DNA of 64,000 nucleotides from Lysinibacillus odysseyi 34hs-1 = NBRC 100172 (GCF_001591965.1 NZ_BCVX01000009.1:124001-188000); one strand, 5' to 3'; numbered from the stretch's first letter, positions 1 to 9,741 are shown. The notes: generated by a model from the letters alone, not told the origin. Program-made: numbers and translations.

Positions 1-1299
1 TATGACTTCGGGTACGATGTCATGCTTATATGCTGTGTAGAAGAGGAGGCAATTAGGGGTGATGCAAGGGTGCATTATAATGTATACAAAAATCGCAGAC
101 TCCCAACAGAAGAAGTGAAGGATGTCCAACTGGAAAATGCGGAGGTTATTATAGATGCCCTTCTTGGAACGGGGCTGACAGGTGAAGTTCGTGAGCCATT
201 TTATTCCCTCATCAAGAAGATAAACAGCGCCAATAAGTATGTATATGCTGTTGATATTCCCAGCGGTGTTAACTCAAATAATGGAGAGGTGCTGAATACG
301 GCTGTAAAGGCTGACAAAACAGTTACCTTTGTTTTGCCGAAAAAAGGGTTTTACCTCCAGCAAGGCCCCCAATATGTAGGGGAAGTAATTTGTACTGATA
401 TTTCTGTTCCTCCGCACATTGTGGAAGAGCTTCAATTAGAACTGCCTAGATTACTGGATGTCAAAATGGCGGATGCCGCATTACCTAAACGTCCTGCACA
501 CGGCCACAAAGGAATGTTTGGGCATGTTCTTGTAATTGGAGGCTGCAGGCAATATGTCGGCGCCCCTGTCTACACAGCAAAAGCTGCTTTCCATACAGGA
601 GCGGGACTTGTTACGCTGGCGGTACCTGAGTCGATTTATCCCATTGTTGCGCCCCAGTCCTCAGAGTGTCTCTTCATCCCATTACAAGATAAAGACGGCG
701 CCCTATCAGCAGCAGATATTTCCCAGGTAGTGGATTTTTCAGCCTTTCAAACAGTCGTGCTTGGCCCAGGACTTGGGAGACAGACGGATGGCACTTCCCT
801 CATTCGTCATGTGCTGGATGAGCTGACGGATCAGACATTTGTCATTGATGCAGATGGCCTGTATTTTGCGGGACATTTATTGGCAGAGTTAAAGACGTAT
901 AAAGGAAATGTAATCTTCACACCGCATCCAGGGGAAATGGCTCGTCTTGCGGGCTTGTCGGTCAAAGAAGTGGAAGAGAATCGATTGGAAGTGGCTAAAC
1001 AGTTTGCGGGGGCACACGGTATTTATTTACTATTAAAAGGACATCGTTCCATTATTACGACACCTTCAGGAGAACAATGGATCAATCCGTTTGGCAATGA
1101 TGCCTTGGGTAAGGGAGGAAGCGGGGATGTTTTGACAGGATTAATCGCTTCATTTGTCTCGCAGGGGGCAGAAGTAAAAGATGCTCTGCTGGCGGCCTGC
1201 TACCATCATGCACATGCAGCCGAACAGCTAGGGACGAAATGGTCCACGTATGGAGTCCTTCCGCTAGATATTATCGACTATGTCCGAAAAACACTGTAA
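1..1299 (+). CDS. nnr: Bifunctional NAD(P)H-hydrate epimerase / ADP-dependent dehydratase (5' end outside window)
   Basis: Repairs hydrated NADH and NADPH (NADHX, NADPHX): an N-terminal epimerase interconverts R and S forms and a C-terminal ribokinase-like domain dehydrates the S form using ADP. The reading frame is open back to base 1, so the true start lies upstream; 432 codons are visible of a family length near 500. Visible marks are IIDALLGTGLTG in the epimerase half, TPHPGEMARL, and the dehydratase signature NDALGKGGSGDVLTG near the C-terminus. An ATG at 22 is only an internal codon. Identification is firm; only the first part of the epimerase domain is missing. Confidence 0.93.
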   Translation, partial: YDFGYDVMLICCVEEEAIRGDARVHYNVYKNRRLPTEEVKDVQLENAEVIIDALLGTGLTGEVREPFYSLIKKINSANKYVYAVDIPSGVNSNNGEVLNTAVKADKTVTFVLPKKGFYLQQGPQYVGEVICTDISVPPHIVEELQLELPRLLDVKMADAALPKRPAHGHKGMFGHVLVIGGCRQYVGAPVYTAKAAFHTGAGLVTLAVPESIYPIVAPQSSECLFIPLQDKDGALSAADISQVVDFSAFQTVVLGPGLGRQTDGTSLIRHVLDELTDQTFVIDADGLYFAGHLLAELKTYKGNVIFTPHPGEMARLAGLSVKEVEENRLEVAKQFAGAHGIYLLLKGHRSIITTPSGEQWINPFGNDALGKGGSGDVLTGLIASFVSQGAEVKDALLAACYHHAHAAEQLGTKWSTYGVLPLDIIDYVRKTL

Positions 1300-1599
1300 A
1301 AATTATATGTAGATGGCAGGCATTGGGGAAAAGGGTTCTGTCTATGGAGGACTGTACCAATACAGCATGCCAAGCTTTTTTGGAAGCCGGCGAAAGGAAA
1401 TTGGGTATTTCGCTGTTGCAAAACATAGCGTGTGAAACGGGGAATAAGTTGCTATGTTTAAATGGTAAATGGTATGATATATATTATGATTTTATACATA
1501 ATCGAGGCAGATATCTGCCCTTTAAGCAAGAAGCCGAAACAAGGTTAACAGGCTTAGGTGCTTAGGTTGTTATTGCTTATGCTGGTGGGGGGGTTCACT
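1300..1599 (+). promoter_or_regulatory. nnr-zapA intergenic region with a candidate sigma-A promoter
   Basis: Three hundred bases without a convincing gene. A promoter-like pair, TTGCTA at 1449-1454 and TATGAT at 1473-1478 with an 18-nt spacer, could serve zapA-cvpA. An open frame across the gap has no family resemblance and overlaps the end of nnr, so it was not called. Confidence 0.35.
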
Positions 1600-1860
1600 T
1601 TGGCTGAACAAGAAAAAAACCGAATTTCAGTAGAAATATATGGGCAGACATATAAGATTGTCGGGCCTGAATCTACAGGCCATATGAGATTAGTCGCTTC
1701 AATCGTAGATGATAAAATGCGTGAAATCAGCGTCCATAATCCAACATTGGATAATGCAAAGCTTGCTGTGCTAACAGCTGTGAATACCGTTCATGAGTAC
1801 CTAAAACTGAAAGAGCAAGTAGAGGCGCTTGAGGAGCAACTGAAAAAGTTAAAGGATTGA
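1600..1860 (+). CDS. zapA: Cell division protein ZapA
   Basis: Small cytoplasmic protein that bundles and stabilises FtsZ filaments at midcell. The 86-residue product has the ZapA pattern: an N-terminal beta region ([15 protein letters not shown]), a central helix ([13 protein letters not shown], then [19 protein letters not shown]) and a C-terminal coiled coil. I chose the TTG at 1600 because it follows a G-rich ribosome-binding stretch and gives the usual length (about 85). The longer frame from 1558 would add a leader not typical of the family. The next gene begins 5 nt downstream, as in the Bacillus zapA-cvpA pair. Confidence 0.9.
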   Translation: MAEQEKNRISVEIYGQTYKIVGPESTGHMRLVASIVDDKMREISVHNPTLDNAKLAVLTAVNTVHEYLKLKEQVEALEEQLKKLKD

Positions 1861-1865
1861 AGTGA

Positions 1866-2405
1866 ATGCTGGATTTATTAATATTGCTTATTTTTATGGT
1901 GGGCATTGTTGCAGGAGCAAGACGGGGTCTAGTCGTGCAGGCAATTCATATGTTTGGGTTCCTGCTGGCCGTTATAGTGGCGCTCATTTATTATAAGCCG
2001 CTTGCGCAAAAGTTTTTGCTGTGGATTCCATATCCGGGTTTTGCAGAAAGTGCGACTTCTACATTGGCACTTACCGGAATTGATGCAGACCGTACCTTTT
2101 ACCGGGTCATTGCGTTTGCCCTTATTTTCTTTGTAGTGAAGATTCTCTTACAGATTCTCGGATCTATGCTGGATTTCTTAAAATATTTGCCTGTCCTAGG
2201 CAGCATCAACCGTCTGCTGGGAGCAGTGCTTGGCTTTGTAGAGGTATATTTCTTATTATTTATCATCTTGTATGTAGTGGCACTTCTGCCGCTGGAAAGT
2301 ATACAGGCACGGCTTGACGGGTCGATAATCACCGGGTTGATGCTGGAGCATTCGCCGTTTATTTCGTCGATGTTCCAAAAATGGTGGTATATTTACTCAA
2401 AATAA
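1866..2405 (+). CDS. cvpA: CvpA family membrane protein
   Basis: Integral membrane protein of the colicin V production family (YshB in B. subtilis), 179 residues with four likely membrane helices (about 1-20, 25-45, 75-100, 115-140) and the characteristic opening MLDLLILLIFMVGIVAGARRG. Its exact role is unknown. It follows zapA by 5 nt and precedes polX, the standard Bacillales order, so co-transcription is likely. Confident family assignment, no functional claim. Confidence 0.85.
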   Translation: MLDLLILLIFMVGIVAGARRGLVVQAIHMFGFLLAVIVALIYYKPLAQKFLLWIPYPGFAESATSTLALTGIDADRTFYRVIAFALIFFVVKILLQILGSMLDFLKYLPVLGSINRLLGAVLGFVEVYFLLFIILYVVALLPLESIQARLDGSIITGLMLEHSPFISSMFQKWWYIYSK

Positions 2406-2468
2406 TGACAAAACGTAAATACTTCTCTCGGTTAGGGAGAAGTATTTTTGCGATTATCAGAGGAGGCA

Positions 2469-4184
2469 ATGACATTGAATAAAAAAATCATTATCCGCAC
2501 ATTGGAGAAAATTGCTTTATATATGGAATTGCAGGCAGAAAACCCATTTAAAGTTTCGGCATTCCGCAAGGCAGCTGCTGCACTTGAAACGGATGAGCGC
2601 AGCCTCAGCCAAATAGATGATATTACAGCCATTAAAGGAATAGGGAAGGGTACTGCTGCTGTTATCCATGAACTAATGGAGACAGGTAAATCAAGTGTTC
2701 TTGAAGAGCTGGAGGTGGCTGTGCCAAAAGGTCTGGTACCGCTTATGAAATTGCCTGGCCTTGGAGGGAAAAAACTGGCGAAGCTCTATCAGGAGCTGAA
2801 CATTGTAGATGCAGAGTCGCTAAAGGCAGCATGTGAGGCAGGACAGGTAAGAGCACTGGCCGGTTTTGGGGCAAAGACAGAGGAAAAGATCTTGAAGGAG
2901 CTTGAAAACTTCGGAGCCCGTGCCGAACGGCTGCCTGTTTGGGAGCTGGAGGTCATTGTGTTTGACATTAATGAGCTTCTTGCAAATGTACCTGAAGTAC
3001 AGCGGTTTTCTATTGCGGGCAGCTTCCGGCGTGTAACAGAAACAAGTAAGGATATCGACTTCATTATTGCAACAGACGAGCCTGCAGCCGTCCGTGAGGC
3101 TATTTTATCCCGCCTGCCGATTGAAGAGACAATTGCGGCCGGCGATACAAAGGTATCTGTTACATTAGATTTGGAAAACCCAGTGAGTGTAGATTTCAGA
3201 CTCGTAAAGCAACATGAATTTGCATCAGCCCTGCATCATTTTACAGGCTCAAAAGATCATAATGTACGTATGCGCCAACTGGCAAAGTCACAGGGAAAAA
3301 AAATCAGTGAATACGGGGTTGAACAACCGGATGGGTCAGTCGTCACATTTGAGTCGGAAGAAGCATTTTTCGCTCATTTTGATTTACCGTTCATTCCGCC
3401 GACTGTCCGGGAAAATGGCCGTGAGCTGGAGCGCCTTGATGAGCTTGCTGCCCTTCCGCAGCTAGAGGATATCGTTAGTGACCTTCATATGCATACGACA
3501 TGGTCCGATGGGGCACATTCGGTAGCGGAAATGGGAGAGGCATTAATAGCACGGGGTTACCAATACGGGGTCATTACGGATCACTCACAATACTTAAAGG
3601 TAGCAAATGGATTGACACCGGAACGGCTGGACAAGCAGAAGCTGGAAATATTTGCGTTTAATGAAGCGCATCCCGAGTTCCGTTTATTCCGTGGAACAGA
3701 GATGGATATTTTACCGGACGCAAGTCTTGATTTTGAAGACGATGTCATGCAGGAGCTTGATTTTGTCATTGCCTCCATTCATTCGAGCTTTTCACAAGCC
3801 CAAGAAAAAATTATGGAACGGCTGTTTGCAGCTGTGAAGCATCCATTTGTACACATGATTGCCCATCCGACCGGCCGTATTATCGGTCAGCGTGCTGGAT
3901 ATGATCCGGACGTGCCGCAGCTGATTGAATGGGCAGCGGAGTATGGCAAAATTTTAGAATTGAATGCAAACCCTTACCGGCTCGATTTAGCAACAGAATA
4001 TTTGCAAATGGCCATGGAGAAAAATGTTCCGATTGCTATTAATACCGATGCCCATGCAATCGATCAATTACGATTTATGGATATTGGTGTAAAATATGCA
4101 CAGAAGGCATGGATGAAAAAAGAGTTGATAGTCAATACATGGAATATGAATCAATTTGAGGAGTTCATCCGTAGACATAAATAA
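2469..4184 (+). CDS. polX: DNA polymerase/3'-5' exonuclease PolX
   Basis: Family X DNA polymerase fused to a PHP nuclease, used in base-excision and gap repair. The 571-residue product has helix-hairpin-helix motifs (IKGIGKGTA near 55, LPGLGGKKL near 95), the nucleotidyltransferase signature GSFRR near residue 184 with aspartates in KDIDFII, and a third aspartate in VSVDFRL. The C-terminal PHP domain shows DLHMHTTWSDGAHS, ITDHSQ and NTDAHAI. Start taken at the ATG at 2469, 3 nt after AGGAGG; length matches B. subtilis PolX (570). It sits just upstream of mutS2, the usual neighbour. Confidence 0.95.
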   Translation: MTLNKKIIIRTLEKIALYMELQAENPFKVSAFRKAAAALETDERSLSQIDDITAIKGIGKGTAAVIHELMETGKSSVLEELEVAVPKGLVPLMKLPGLGGKKLAKLYQELNIVDAESLKAACEAGQVRALAGFGAKTEEKILKELENFGARAERLPVWELEVIVFDINELLANVPEVQRFSIAGSFRRVTETSKDIDFIIATDEPAAVREAILSRLPIEETIAAGDTKVSVTLDLENPVSVDFRLVKQHEFASALHHFTGSKDHNVRMRQLAKSQGKKISEYGVEQPDGSVVTFESEEAFFAHFDLPFIPPTVRENGRELERLDELAALPQLEDIVSDLHMHTTWSDGAHSVAEMGEALIARGYQYGVITDHSQYLKVANGLTPERLDKQKLEIFAFNEAHPEFRLFRGTEMDILPDASLDFEDDVMQELDFVIASIHSSFSQAQEKIMERLFAAVKHPFVHMIAHPTGRIIGQRAGYDPDVPQLIEWAAEYGKILELNANPYRLDLATEYLQMAMEKNVPIAINTDAHAIDQLRFMDIGVKYAQKAWMKKELIVNTWNMNQFEEFIRRHK

Positions 4185-4207
4185 TTTGATTGTTGGAGGT
4201 GTCTTTC

Positions 4208-6577
4208 ATGATTGCAGAACGCGCATTGAAAACACTAGAATTTGATAAAGTACGTCAGCAGGTTGCAGGTTTCTGTACTTCTTCTATTGGAAAAAGTGCC
4301 ATCGATGAACTTGTACCTGAAACGGATTTTGATACAGTAGTAGCCCTGCTGGAAGAGATGGATGAGGGGTTATCCATCCTTCGCGTAAAGGGAAATGTAC
4401 CGATGGGCGGTATCTTTGATGTAAGACCTCATGCAAAGCGTGCCCAAATCGGCGGGATGCTCAGCCCGATGGAATTAATGGAAATTGCCAGTACAATCCG
4501 TGCAAGCCGCATATTGCGTAATTTCCTTGAGGATATTGAGGCAGAGGAAACGATTCAAATCCCTCACTTTTTAGAGCGTAAAGAGCAAATGCCGATCCTG
4601 ACAGCGCTGCAGCACGAAATTAATGACTGCATTGATGAAAACGGGGGGGTACTTGACTCTGCCAGCCCAGCACTCCGTACGATACGCCAGTCTTTGCGTG
4701 CAGAGGAAGCAAAGGTCCGTCAAAAATTGGAAAGTCTTATTCGAGGATCGAACGCAGCAAAAATGTTGTCAGATGCCATTATTACGATTCGTAACGACCG
4801 TTTTGTTATTCCCGTCAAGCAGGAATACCGAGGCCATTACGGAGGAATTGTGCATGATCAGTCATCCTCTGGTCAGACGCTTTTCATTGAGCCGGATGCT
4901 GTCGTACAGGCGAATAATGAGGTGCAACGCCTAAAAGTGAAAGAGCAGGCGGAAATTGAACGTATTTTACTTGCCCTTTCAGCAAAGGTAGAGGAAGTGG
5001 CACATGATCTGTTTGTGCTTGTCGGTCTGCTTGGGGAAATCGATGTGATTTTAGCAAAAGGCAAATATGGGCAGGCAAATAAATGCACGATGCCGAAAAT
5101 GAATAAGGAAGGCTATACAAAATTAGTGCGGGCACGCCATCCACTGCTGCCGATCGACGAGGCTGTTCCAAACACTATTGAATTCGGGCGAGACATTACG
5201 GCGATTGTTATTACCGGTCCGAACACGGGCGGTAAAACGGTCACGTTAAAGACGGTTGGATTATGCACGATGATGGCACAGTCCGGACTTCCGGTACCGG
5301 CATTGGACGGCTCGGAGCTTGCTGTGTTTGAGCAGATTTTTGCCGATATCGGGGATGAGCAGTCGATTGAACAAAGCTTATCGACTTTTTCATCTCATAT
5401 GGTCAACATCGTAGATATTTTATCGAAGTTCGATGACCGCTCACTTGTCTTATTTGATGAGCTTGGGGCTGGTACAGACCCGCAGGAAGGGGCAGCTCTG
5501 GCTATATCTATTTTGGATGAGGTAGTAGGATACGGGGCACGCGTCATGGCCACAACACACTACCCGGAATTGAAGGCATACGGCTACAACCGCCCTAGCG
5601 TCGTGAATGCTTCAGTAGAATTTGATGTAGAAACATTAAGTCCGACATATCGACTGTTAATTGGTGTCCCTGGAAGATCAAATGCATTTGAGATTTCCAA
5701 ACGATTAGGTCTTGGCGATCATATTATCAACCAGGCGAAATCCTTTACGGGTACGGACCGCCATGAAGTCGAATCAATGATTGCATCGCTGGAACAGAGC
5801 CGCCTGCAATCTGAACGGGAAGCTGACGAAGCGCATGAATTGCTTGAAGAAGCGGCTGAACTTAAAGCTCAGCTGGAAGAAAGAGTCCGTGTATACGATG
5901 AAAAGAAGGACAATCTTGAGAAAAAAGCAAAAGACAAGGCACGCCGCATTGTAGAAGAGGCAAAGGCAGAGGCCGAGAAAATTATCACTGAGCTGCGTGA
6001 AATGCAAAAAAATGCAAGCCGGATTGTGAAAGAACACGAATTGATCGATGCGAAAAAACGATTGGAAGAGGCAGCGCCGAAGGAAGAAAACAAAGTCCTG
6101 AAAAAAGCTGTGGCAGAACGTGAGCGTTCACAAAACCTCAAAGTCGGCGATGAAGTAAAAGTAATCAGCTATGGACAAAAAGGTACAATTTTAGAAAAAG
6201 TGGGCGAGCACGAATGGGTAGTGCAGATCGGTATTCTGAAAATGAAGCTGGATGAGTCTGACCTGCAGTATATTAAGCCTGAAAAGGAAAAGCCTACACG
6301 TGCAATGGCGAATGTGAAAAATCGCAACAGCCATGTCAAACTTGAACTTGATCTAAGAGGCGAACGCTATGAAGATGCCCTGTTGCGAACAGAAAAATAT
6401 TTAGATGATGCGCTATTAGCGAATTATCCACGTGTGTCCATTATCCACGGCAAGGGAACAGGGGCCCTGCGCCAAGGCATTCAGCAATACTTGAAGACGC
6501 ATAAACGTGTGAAATCTTTCCGCTATGGTGAAGCAGGGGAAGGCGGCTTCGGGGTAACCGTAGTCGAATTAAAATAA
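4208..6577 (+). CDS. mutS2: Endonuclease MutS2 / ribosome-rescue ATPase
   Basis: MutS-like ATPase without a mismatch-binding domain. In Bacillales it acts on collided ribosomes and in recombination control. The 789-residue protein has the Walker A motif GPNTGGKT near 336-343, Walker B in LVLFDELGAGTDPQEG, a long charged coiled coil (about 515-640), and a C-terminal Smr domain (about 715-789) with LDLRG and HGKGTGALRQGIQ, the nuclease signature. The ATG at 4208 follows TTGGAGGTG; an upstream in-frame codon at 4190 lies inside that binding site. Follows polX by 23 nt. Confidence 0.95.
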   Translation: MIAERALKTLEFDKVRQQVAGFCTSSIGKSAIDELVPETDFDTVVALLEEMDEGLSILRVKGNVPMGGIFDVRPHAKRAQIGGMLSPMELMEIASTIRASRILRNFLEDIEAEETIQIPHFLERKEQMPILTALQHEINDCIDENGGVLDSASPALRTIRQSLRAEEAKVRQKLESLIRGSNAAKMLSDAIITIRNDRFVIPVKQEYRGHYGGIVHDQSSSGQTLFIEPDAVVQANNEVQRLKVKEQAEIERILLALSAKVEEVAHDLFVLVGLLGEIDVILAKGKYGQANKCTMPKMNKEGYTKLVRARHPLLPIDEAVPNTIEFGRDITAIVITGPNTGGKTVTLKTVGLCTMMAQSGLPVPALDGSELAVFEQIFADIGDEQSIEQSLSTFSSHMVNIVDILSKFDDRSLVLFDELGAGTDPQEGAALAISILDEVVGYGARVMATTHYPELKAYGYNRPSVVNASVEFDVETLSPTYRLLIGVPGRSNAFEISKRLGLGDHIINQAKSFTGTDRHEVESMIASLEQSRLQSEREADEAHELLEEAAELKAQLEERVRVYDEKKDNLEKKAKDKARRIVEEAKAEAEKIITELREMQKNASRIVKEHELIDAKKRLEEAAPKEENKVLKKAVAERERSQNLKVGDEVKVISYGQKGTILEKVGEHEWVVQIGILKMKLDESDLQYIKPEKEKPTRAMANVKNRNSHVKLELDLRGERYEDALLRTEKYLDDALLANYPRVSIIHGKGTGALRQGIQQYLKTHKRVKSFRYGEAGEGGFGVTVVELK

Positions 6578-6591
6578 AAGGGGAGAAGAGA

Positions 6592-7005
6592 ATGCTGGGT
6601 TCATCATTTTGGCGAAACCCTTTAGTAGAAACGGCAGGTTACTTCAGTGTTGTTGTCCTTTGTTTAGTAGTCTCGATGGTCATTTTCGAAATCGTTACGA
6701 AATACAAAAATTGGGAAGAGATTAAAAATGGAAATGTGGCCGTTGCGCTTGCGACAGGCGGGAAAATTTTAGGGGTGTGTAATATTTTCCGCTATTCTAT
6801 TGAACGCCATTCCACATTGAGCGAATTGATTGGCTGGGGTTTATATGGGTTTATGTTATTAATTTTCGCTTATATTTTATTTGAATTTTTAACACCCAAA
6901 TTTAAAGTGGATGAAGAAATAGAAAATGACAACCGCTCTGTCGGATTTATTTCCTTTACCATTTCAGTAGGACTTTCATTCATTGTAGGGGCAAGTATTT
7001 TATAG
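6592..7005 (+). CDS. DUF350 family membrane protein
   Basis: A 137-residue integral membrane protein with four predicted helices (about 12-35, 45-65, 78-98, 115-135). It resembles the DUF350 family, including the short loop ATGGKILGVCNIFRYSI. Function is unknown. It has a good ribosome-binding site (GGGGAGAAGAGAATG), lies 14 nt after mutS2 and 10 nt before a tiny membrane peptide gene, so the three probably share a transcript ending at the hairpin at 7103. Confidence 0.75.
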   Translation: MLGSSFWRNPLVETAGYFSVVVLCLVVSMVIFEIVTKYKNWEEIKNGNVAVALATGGKILGVCNIFRYSIERHSTLSELIGWGLYGFMLLIFAYILFEFLTPKFKVDEEIENDNRSVGFISFTISVGLSFIVGASIL

Positions 7006-7015
7006 GAGCAAAAAG

Positions 7016-7096
7016 ATGGAGAAATTATCGAAGATACTTATTGTCGTATGCATTATTTTTTTAGCTGTTGGCATATACTATTTGTCCACTGTATAA
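7016..7096 (+). CDS. 26-residue single-helix membrane peptide
   Basis: Very short frame encoding MEKLSKILIVVCII followed by FLAVGIYYLSTV: a charged start and one hydrophobic helix. TAGGAG lies 8 nt before the ATG, the start is 10 nt after the DUF350 gene, and a strong terminator follows the stop after 6 nt, so its position is that of a real last gene of an operon. No family is recognised. It could be a regulatory membrane peptide or chance. Confidence 0.55.
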   Translation: MEKLSKILIVVCIIFLAVGIYYLSTV

Positions 7097-7102
7097 AATG
7101 GG

Positions 7103-7139
7103 AAGTAGCAGATGTAAAATATACATCTGCTACTTTTTT
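7103..7139 (+). terminator. Rho-independent terminator after mutS2 operon
   Basis: Perfect 13-bp stem AGTAGCAGATGTA / TACATCTGCTACT with a 5-nt loop followed by a T run. Confidence 0.9.
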
Positions 7140-7354
7140 ATATTGGAAAAATATATTTATAAAATAACATAAACGTTTAAGTGAAAGAAATTGGAAATAA
7201 CACTATTTGTTTTATAACAATAATGAGAAAAAAAGTGCATATTCGAGCGATAAAGGAAAAATATAGTGAAAACCGATTGAATCCGTTTTCTTTTTTAATT
7301 ATAATGATAAATAATCAGAAAATTAAAAAGTGTGAGGTAAAGGGGCGAGGTTCT
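7140..7354 (+). promoter_or_regulatory. lcfA upstream region
   Basis: AT-rich leader of about 215 bases in front of lcfA. The longer in-frame extension of lcfA through this stretch has low-complexity, lysine/isoleucine-rich translation and was rejected as coding. I see no FadR palindrome here, unlike in front of fadR. Confidence 0.4.
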
Positions 7355-9049
7355 ATGACGGAAAAGGTATGGTTAAAGAAATACCCGGAGCAGATTCCTC
7401 ATGAAATTGAAATACCGGAAATACCGGTTTATCAATTTTTGACGGATGCTTACAAAGCAAGTCCAAGTAAAATAGCCATTCACTTCTTAGGCAAAGATAT
7501 TACGTATAAGGAATTATATGAGTCTGCGTCGAAGTTTGCCAACTATCTTCAAAAATTAGGAGTAGAAAAGGGAGATCGTGTAGCCATCATGCTGCCGAAC
7601 TGTCCGCAGGCGGTCATTGCGTATTACGGTATTTTATATGCTGGCGGGATTGTTGTTCAAACGAATCCGCTTTACACAGAACGGGAACTGCAGTATCAGA
7701 TGGCTGATTCCGGTGCGAAAGTCATCCTGAGCATGGATATCTTATATCCCCGCATCACGAAGATATTGAAGGAAACACAAATTGAGCATGTGATTGTTGC
7801 AGCAATTAAAGATTATCTCCCATTCCCGAAAAATCTCGTCTATCCATTTATCCAAAAGAAGCAATATGGTTTCAGTGTCAAAGTGGAGCATAGCGGCATG
7901 AATCATTTATTTACAGAAATTATGCGTTCTGCCCCTGTAAAAGATCTCGATGTACCATTTAATTTTGAAGATGATCTGGCTTTGCTTCAATATACGGGAG
8001 GCACAACGGGGTTCCCGAAAGGAGTTATGCTGACACATAAAAACTTAATTGCCAATGCAACAGCATGTAGCCATTGGCTGTATAAATGTGTGGATGGTGA
8101 GGAAATCATCCTGGGACTCCTTCCTTTCTTCCATGTATACGGTATGACAACGGTGTTAATTTTATCCGTAATGAAACAAAACAAAATGGTCCTTCTGCCG
8201 AAATTTGATGTCGAGGATACGTTAAAGACGATCGATAAGCAAAAGCCGACATTATTCCCTGGAGCACCGACTATGTATATTGGTTTATTGAATCATCCAG
8301 ATTTAGGGAAATATGACCTGTCTTCTATCAAAGCCTGTATAAGCGGTTCTGCACCGCTGCCAATCGAAGTACAGGAGAAATTCGAGGGAATAACAGGTGG
8401 AAAGCTTGTAGAAGGATATGGTCTAACGGAAACTTCTCCGGTCACGCATGCTAATTTCATTTGGGATGAGCGCGTCAATGGCTCCATTGGGGTACCATGG
8501 CCAAATACAGATGCTGCTATTTTACGCTCAGGCGACAACGAAATGATGCCGGTGGGAGAAATGGGGGAGATCGCCATTAAAGGCCCTCAGGTAATGAAAG
8601 GGTATTGGAACCGCCCGGAAGATACGGCGATGACATTTGCAGATGGCTGGTTCTTGACAGGTGATCTCGGGTATATGGATGAAAACGGCTATTTCTATGT
8701 AGTGGACCGCAAGAAGGATATGATTATCGCAGGAGGGTACAATATTTATCCTCGCGAAGTAGAGGAAGTACTGTATGAACATGATGCGATTCAGGAATGT
8801 GTAGTAGCTGGAATTCCAGATCCGTACCGCGGAGAGACAGTAAAAGCTTATATCGTCTTAAAGGAAGGCCATTCGGTAACGGATAGTGAGTTAAATGCAT
8901 ACTGCCGTCAAAATCTGGCTGCCTATAAAGTCCCACGATTTTATGAATTCCGGGATGAGCTGCCAAAGACAGCTGTAGGGAAGATTTTACGTCGCACTCT
9001 TGTAGAGGAAGAAAAGGAGAAAATGGCAGCAGAGCAAAAAGCAAAATAG
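7355..9049 (+). CDS. lcfA: Long-chain fatty-acid-CoA ligase
   Basis: Activates long-chain fatty acids to acyl-CoA with ATP, the entry step of beta-oxidation. The 564-residue AMP-forming enzyme shows the P-loop motif YTGGTTGFPKGVMLTH near 213, EGYGLTETSP, the hinge WFLTGDLGY, and the C-terminal PKTAVGKILRR with the catalytic lysine. Start chosen at the ATG at 7355, which gives the LcfA family length (about 560) and begins MTEKVWLKKYPEQIP. Downstream lie fadR, fadB, etfB and etfA in the Bacillus order. Confidence 0.95.
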   Translation: MTEKVWLKKYPEQIPHEIEIPEIPVYQFLTDAYKASPSKIAIHFLGKDITYKELYESASKFANYLQKLGVEKGDRVAIMLPNCPQAVIAYYGILYAGGIVVQTNPLYTERELQYQMADSGAKVILSMDILYPRITKILKETQIEHVIVAAIKDYLPFPKNLVYPFIQKKQYGFSVKVEHSGMNHLFTEIMRSAPVKDLDVPFNFEDDLALLQYTGGTTGFPKGVMLTHKNLIANATACSHWLYKCVDGEEIILGLLPFFHVYGMTTVLILSVMKQNKMVLLPKFDVEDTLKTIDKQKPTLFPGAPTMYIGLLNHPDLGKYDLSSIKACISGSAPLPIEVQEKFEGITGGKLVEGYGLTETSPVTHANFIWDERVNGSIGVPWPNTDAAILRSGDNEMMPVGEMGEIAIKGPQVMKGYWNRPEDTAMTFADGWFLTGDLGYMDENGYFYVVDRKKDMIIAGGYNIYPREVEEVLYEHDAIQECVVAGIPDPYRGETVKAYIVLKEGHSVTDSELNAYCRQNLAAYKVPRFYEFRDELPKTAVGKILRRTLVEEEKEKMAAEQKAK

Positions 9050-9060
9050 GTAAGCAACTA

Positions 9061-9115
9061 TTGACAAAAAGACGAACAACTTATAATATGGGAATATGAA
9101 TGAATGGTCATTCAT
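9061..9115 (+). promoter_or_regulatory. fadR promoter with FadR operator
   Basis: TTGACA at 9061-9066 is followed 17 nt later by TAATAT at 9084-9089 (or TATAAT at 9082 with a 15-nt spacer). A perfect palindrome TGAATGA-4 nt-TCATTCA at 9097-9114 matches the known Bacillus FadR operator consensus. Its position just after the -10 box fits repression of fadR-fadB-etfBA released by long-chain acyl-CoA. Confidence 0.88.
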
Positions 9116-9144
9116 GTTTCCATATTTTTTTGGTGGTGAACAAC

Positions 9145-9726
9145 TTGAAACGAAATAAACCCAAATATAAACAGATTATCGATGCAGCGGTCATTGCCAT
9201 TGCAGAAAATGGCTATCACCAGGCACAAGTATCGAAAATCGCCAAGCAAGCTGGGGTCGCGGACGGCACGATCTATTTATATTTTAAAAACAAAGAAGAC
9301 ATCCTAATTTCTGTTTTTCAAGAAAAAATGGGGGTTTTCGTGGACAATTTACAAGATATAATAAAAAATGAGAGTAGTTCATCTGAAAAGTTAACACAGA
9401 TGATCGAAAATCATTTCCAAGTTTTAGCTAAGGACCATCATTTAGCGACTGTCACCCAATTAGAGCTAAGGCAGTCGAATAAGGAGATTCGTCTGAAGAT
9501 TAATGCTATTCTAAAAGAGTACCTTGCGCTCTTAGATCAAATTTTGATTGAAGGGATGCTTTCGGGTGAGTTCAATACCACGATGGATGTTCGTCTGGCA
9601 CGCCAGATGGTATTCGGTACTGTCGATGAAATAACGACAACGTGGGTAATGAGCGACTATCGTTATGATCTTGTAGCGTTAGCGCCGAAAGTGACACAGC
9701 TAGTGCTAAATGGGTTAAAAGCTTAA
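9145..9726 (+). CDS. fadR: TetR-family fatty acid degradation regulator FadR
   Basis: Repressor of beta-oxidation genes, released by long-chain acyl-CoA. The 193-residue protein has an N-terminal TetR helix-turn-helix (YKQIIDAAVIAIAENGYH, then VSKIAKQAGVADGTIYLYF) and a helical effector domain. Start set at the TTG at 9145 after GGTGGTGAACAAC; this gives the Bacillus FadR length (194), while the listed ATG at 9100 lies inside the operator. Its own operator palindrome immediately upstream implies autoregulation. Confidence 0.93.
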   Translation: MKRNKPKYKQIIDAAVIAIAENGYHQAQVSKIAKQAGVADGTIYLYFKNKEDILISVFQEKMGVFVDNLQDIIKNESSSSEKLTQMIENHFQVLAKDHHLATVTQLELRQSNKEIRLKINAILKEYLALLDQILIEGMLSGEFNTTMDVRLARQMVFGTVDEITTTWVMSDYRYDLVALAPKVTQLVLNGLKA

Positions 9727-9741
9727 GAGGGGTGTGGGAGA

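Noticed and set aside
1239-1565. 108-codon frame between nnr and zapA
   Set aside because: Overlaps the end of nnr out of frame, contains a promoter-like element and has no family resemblance.
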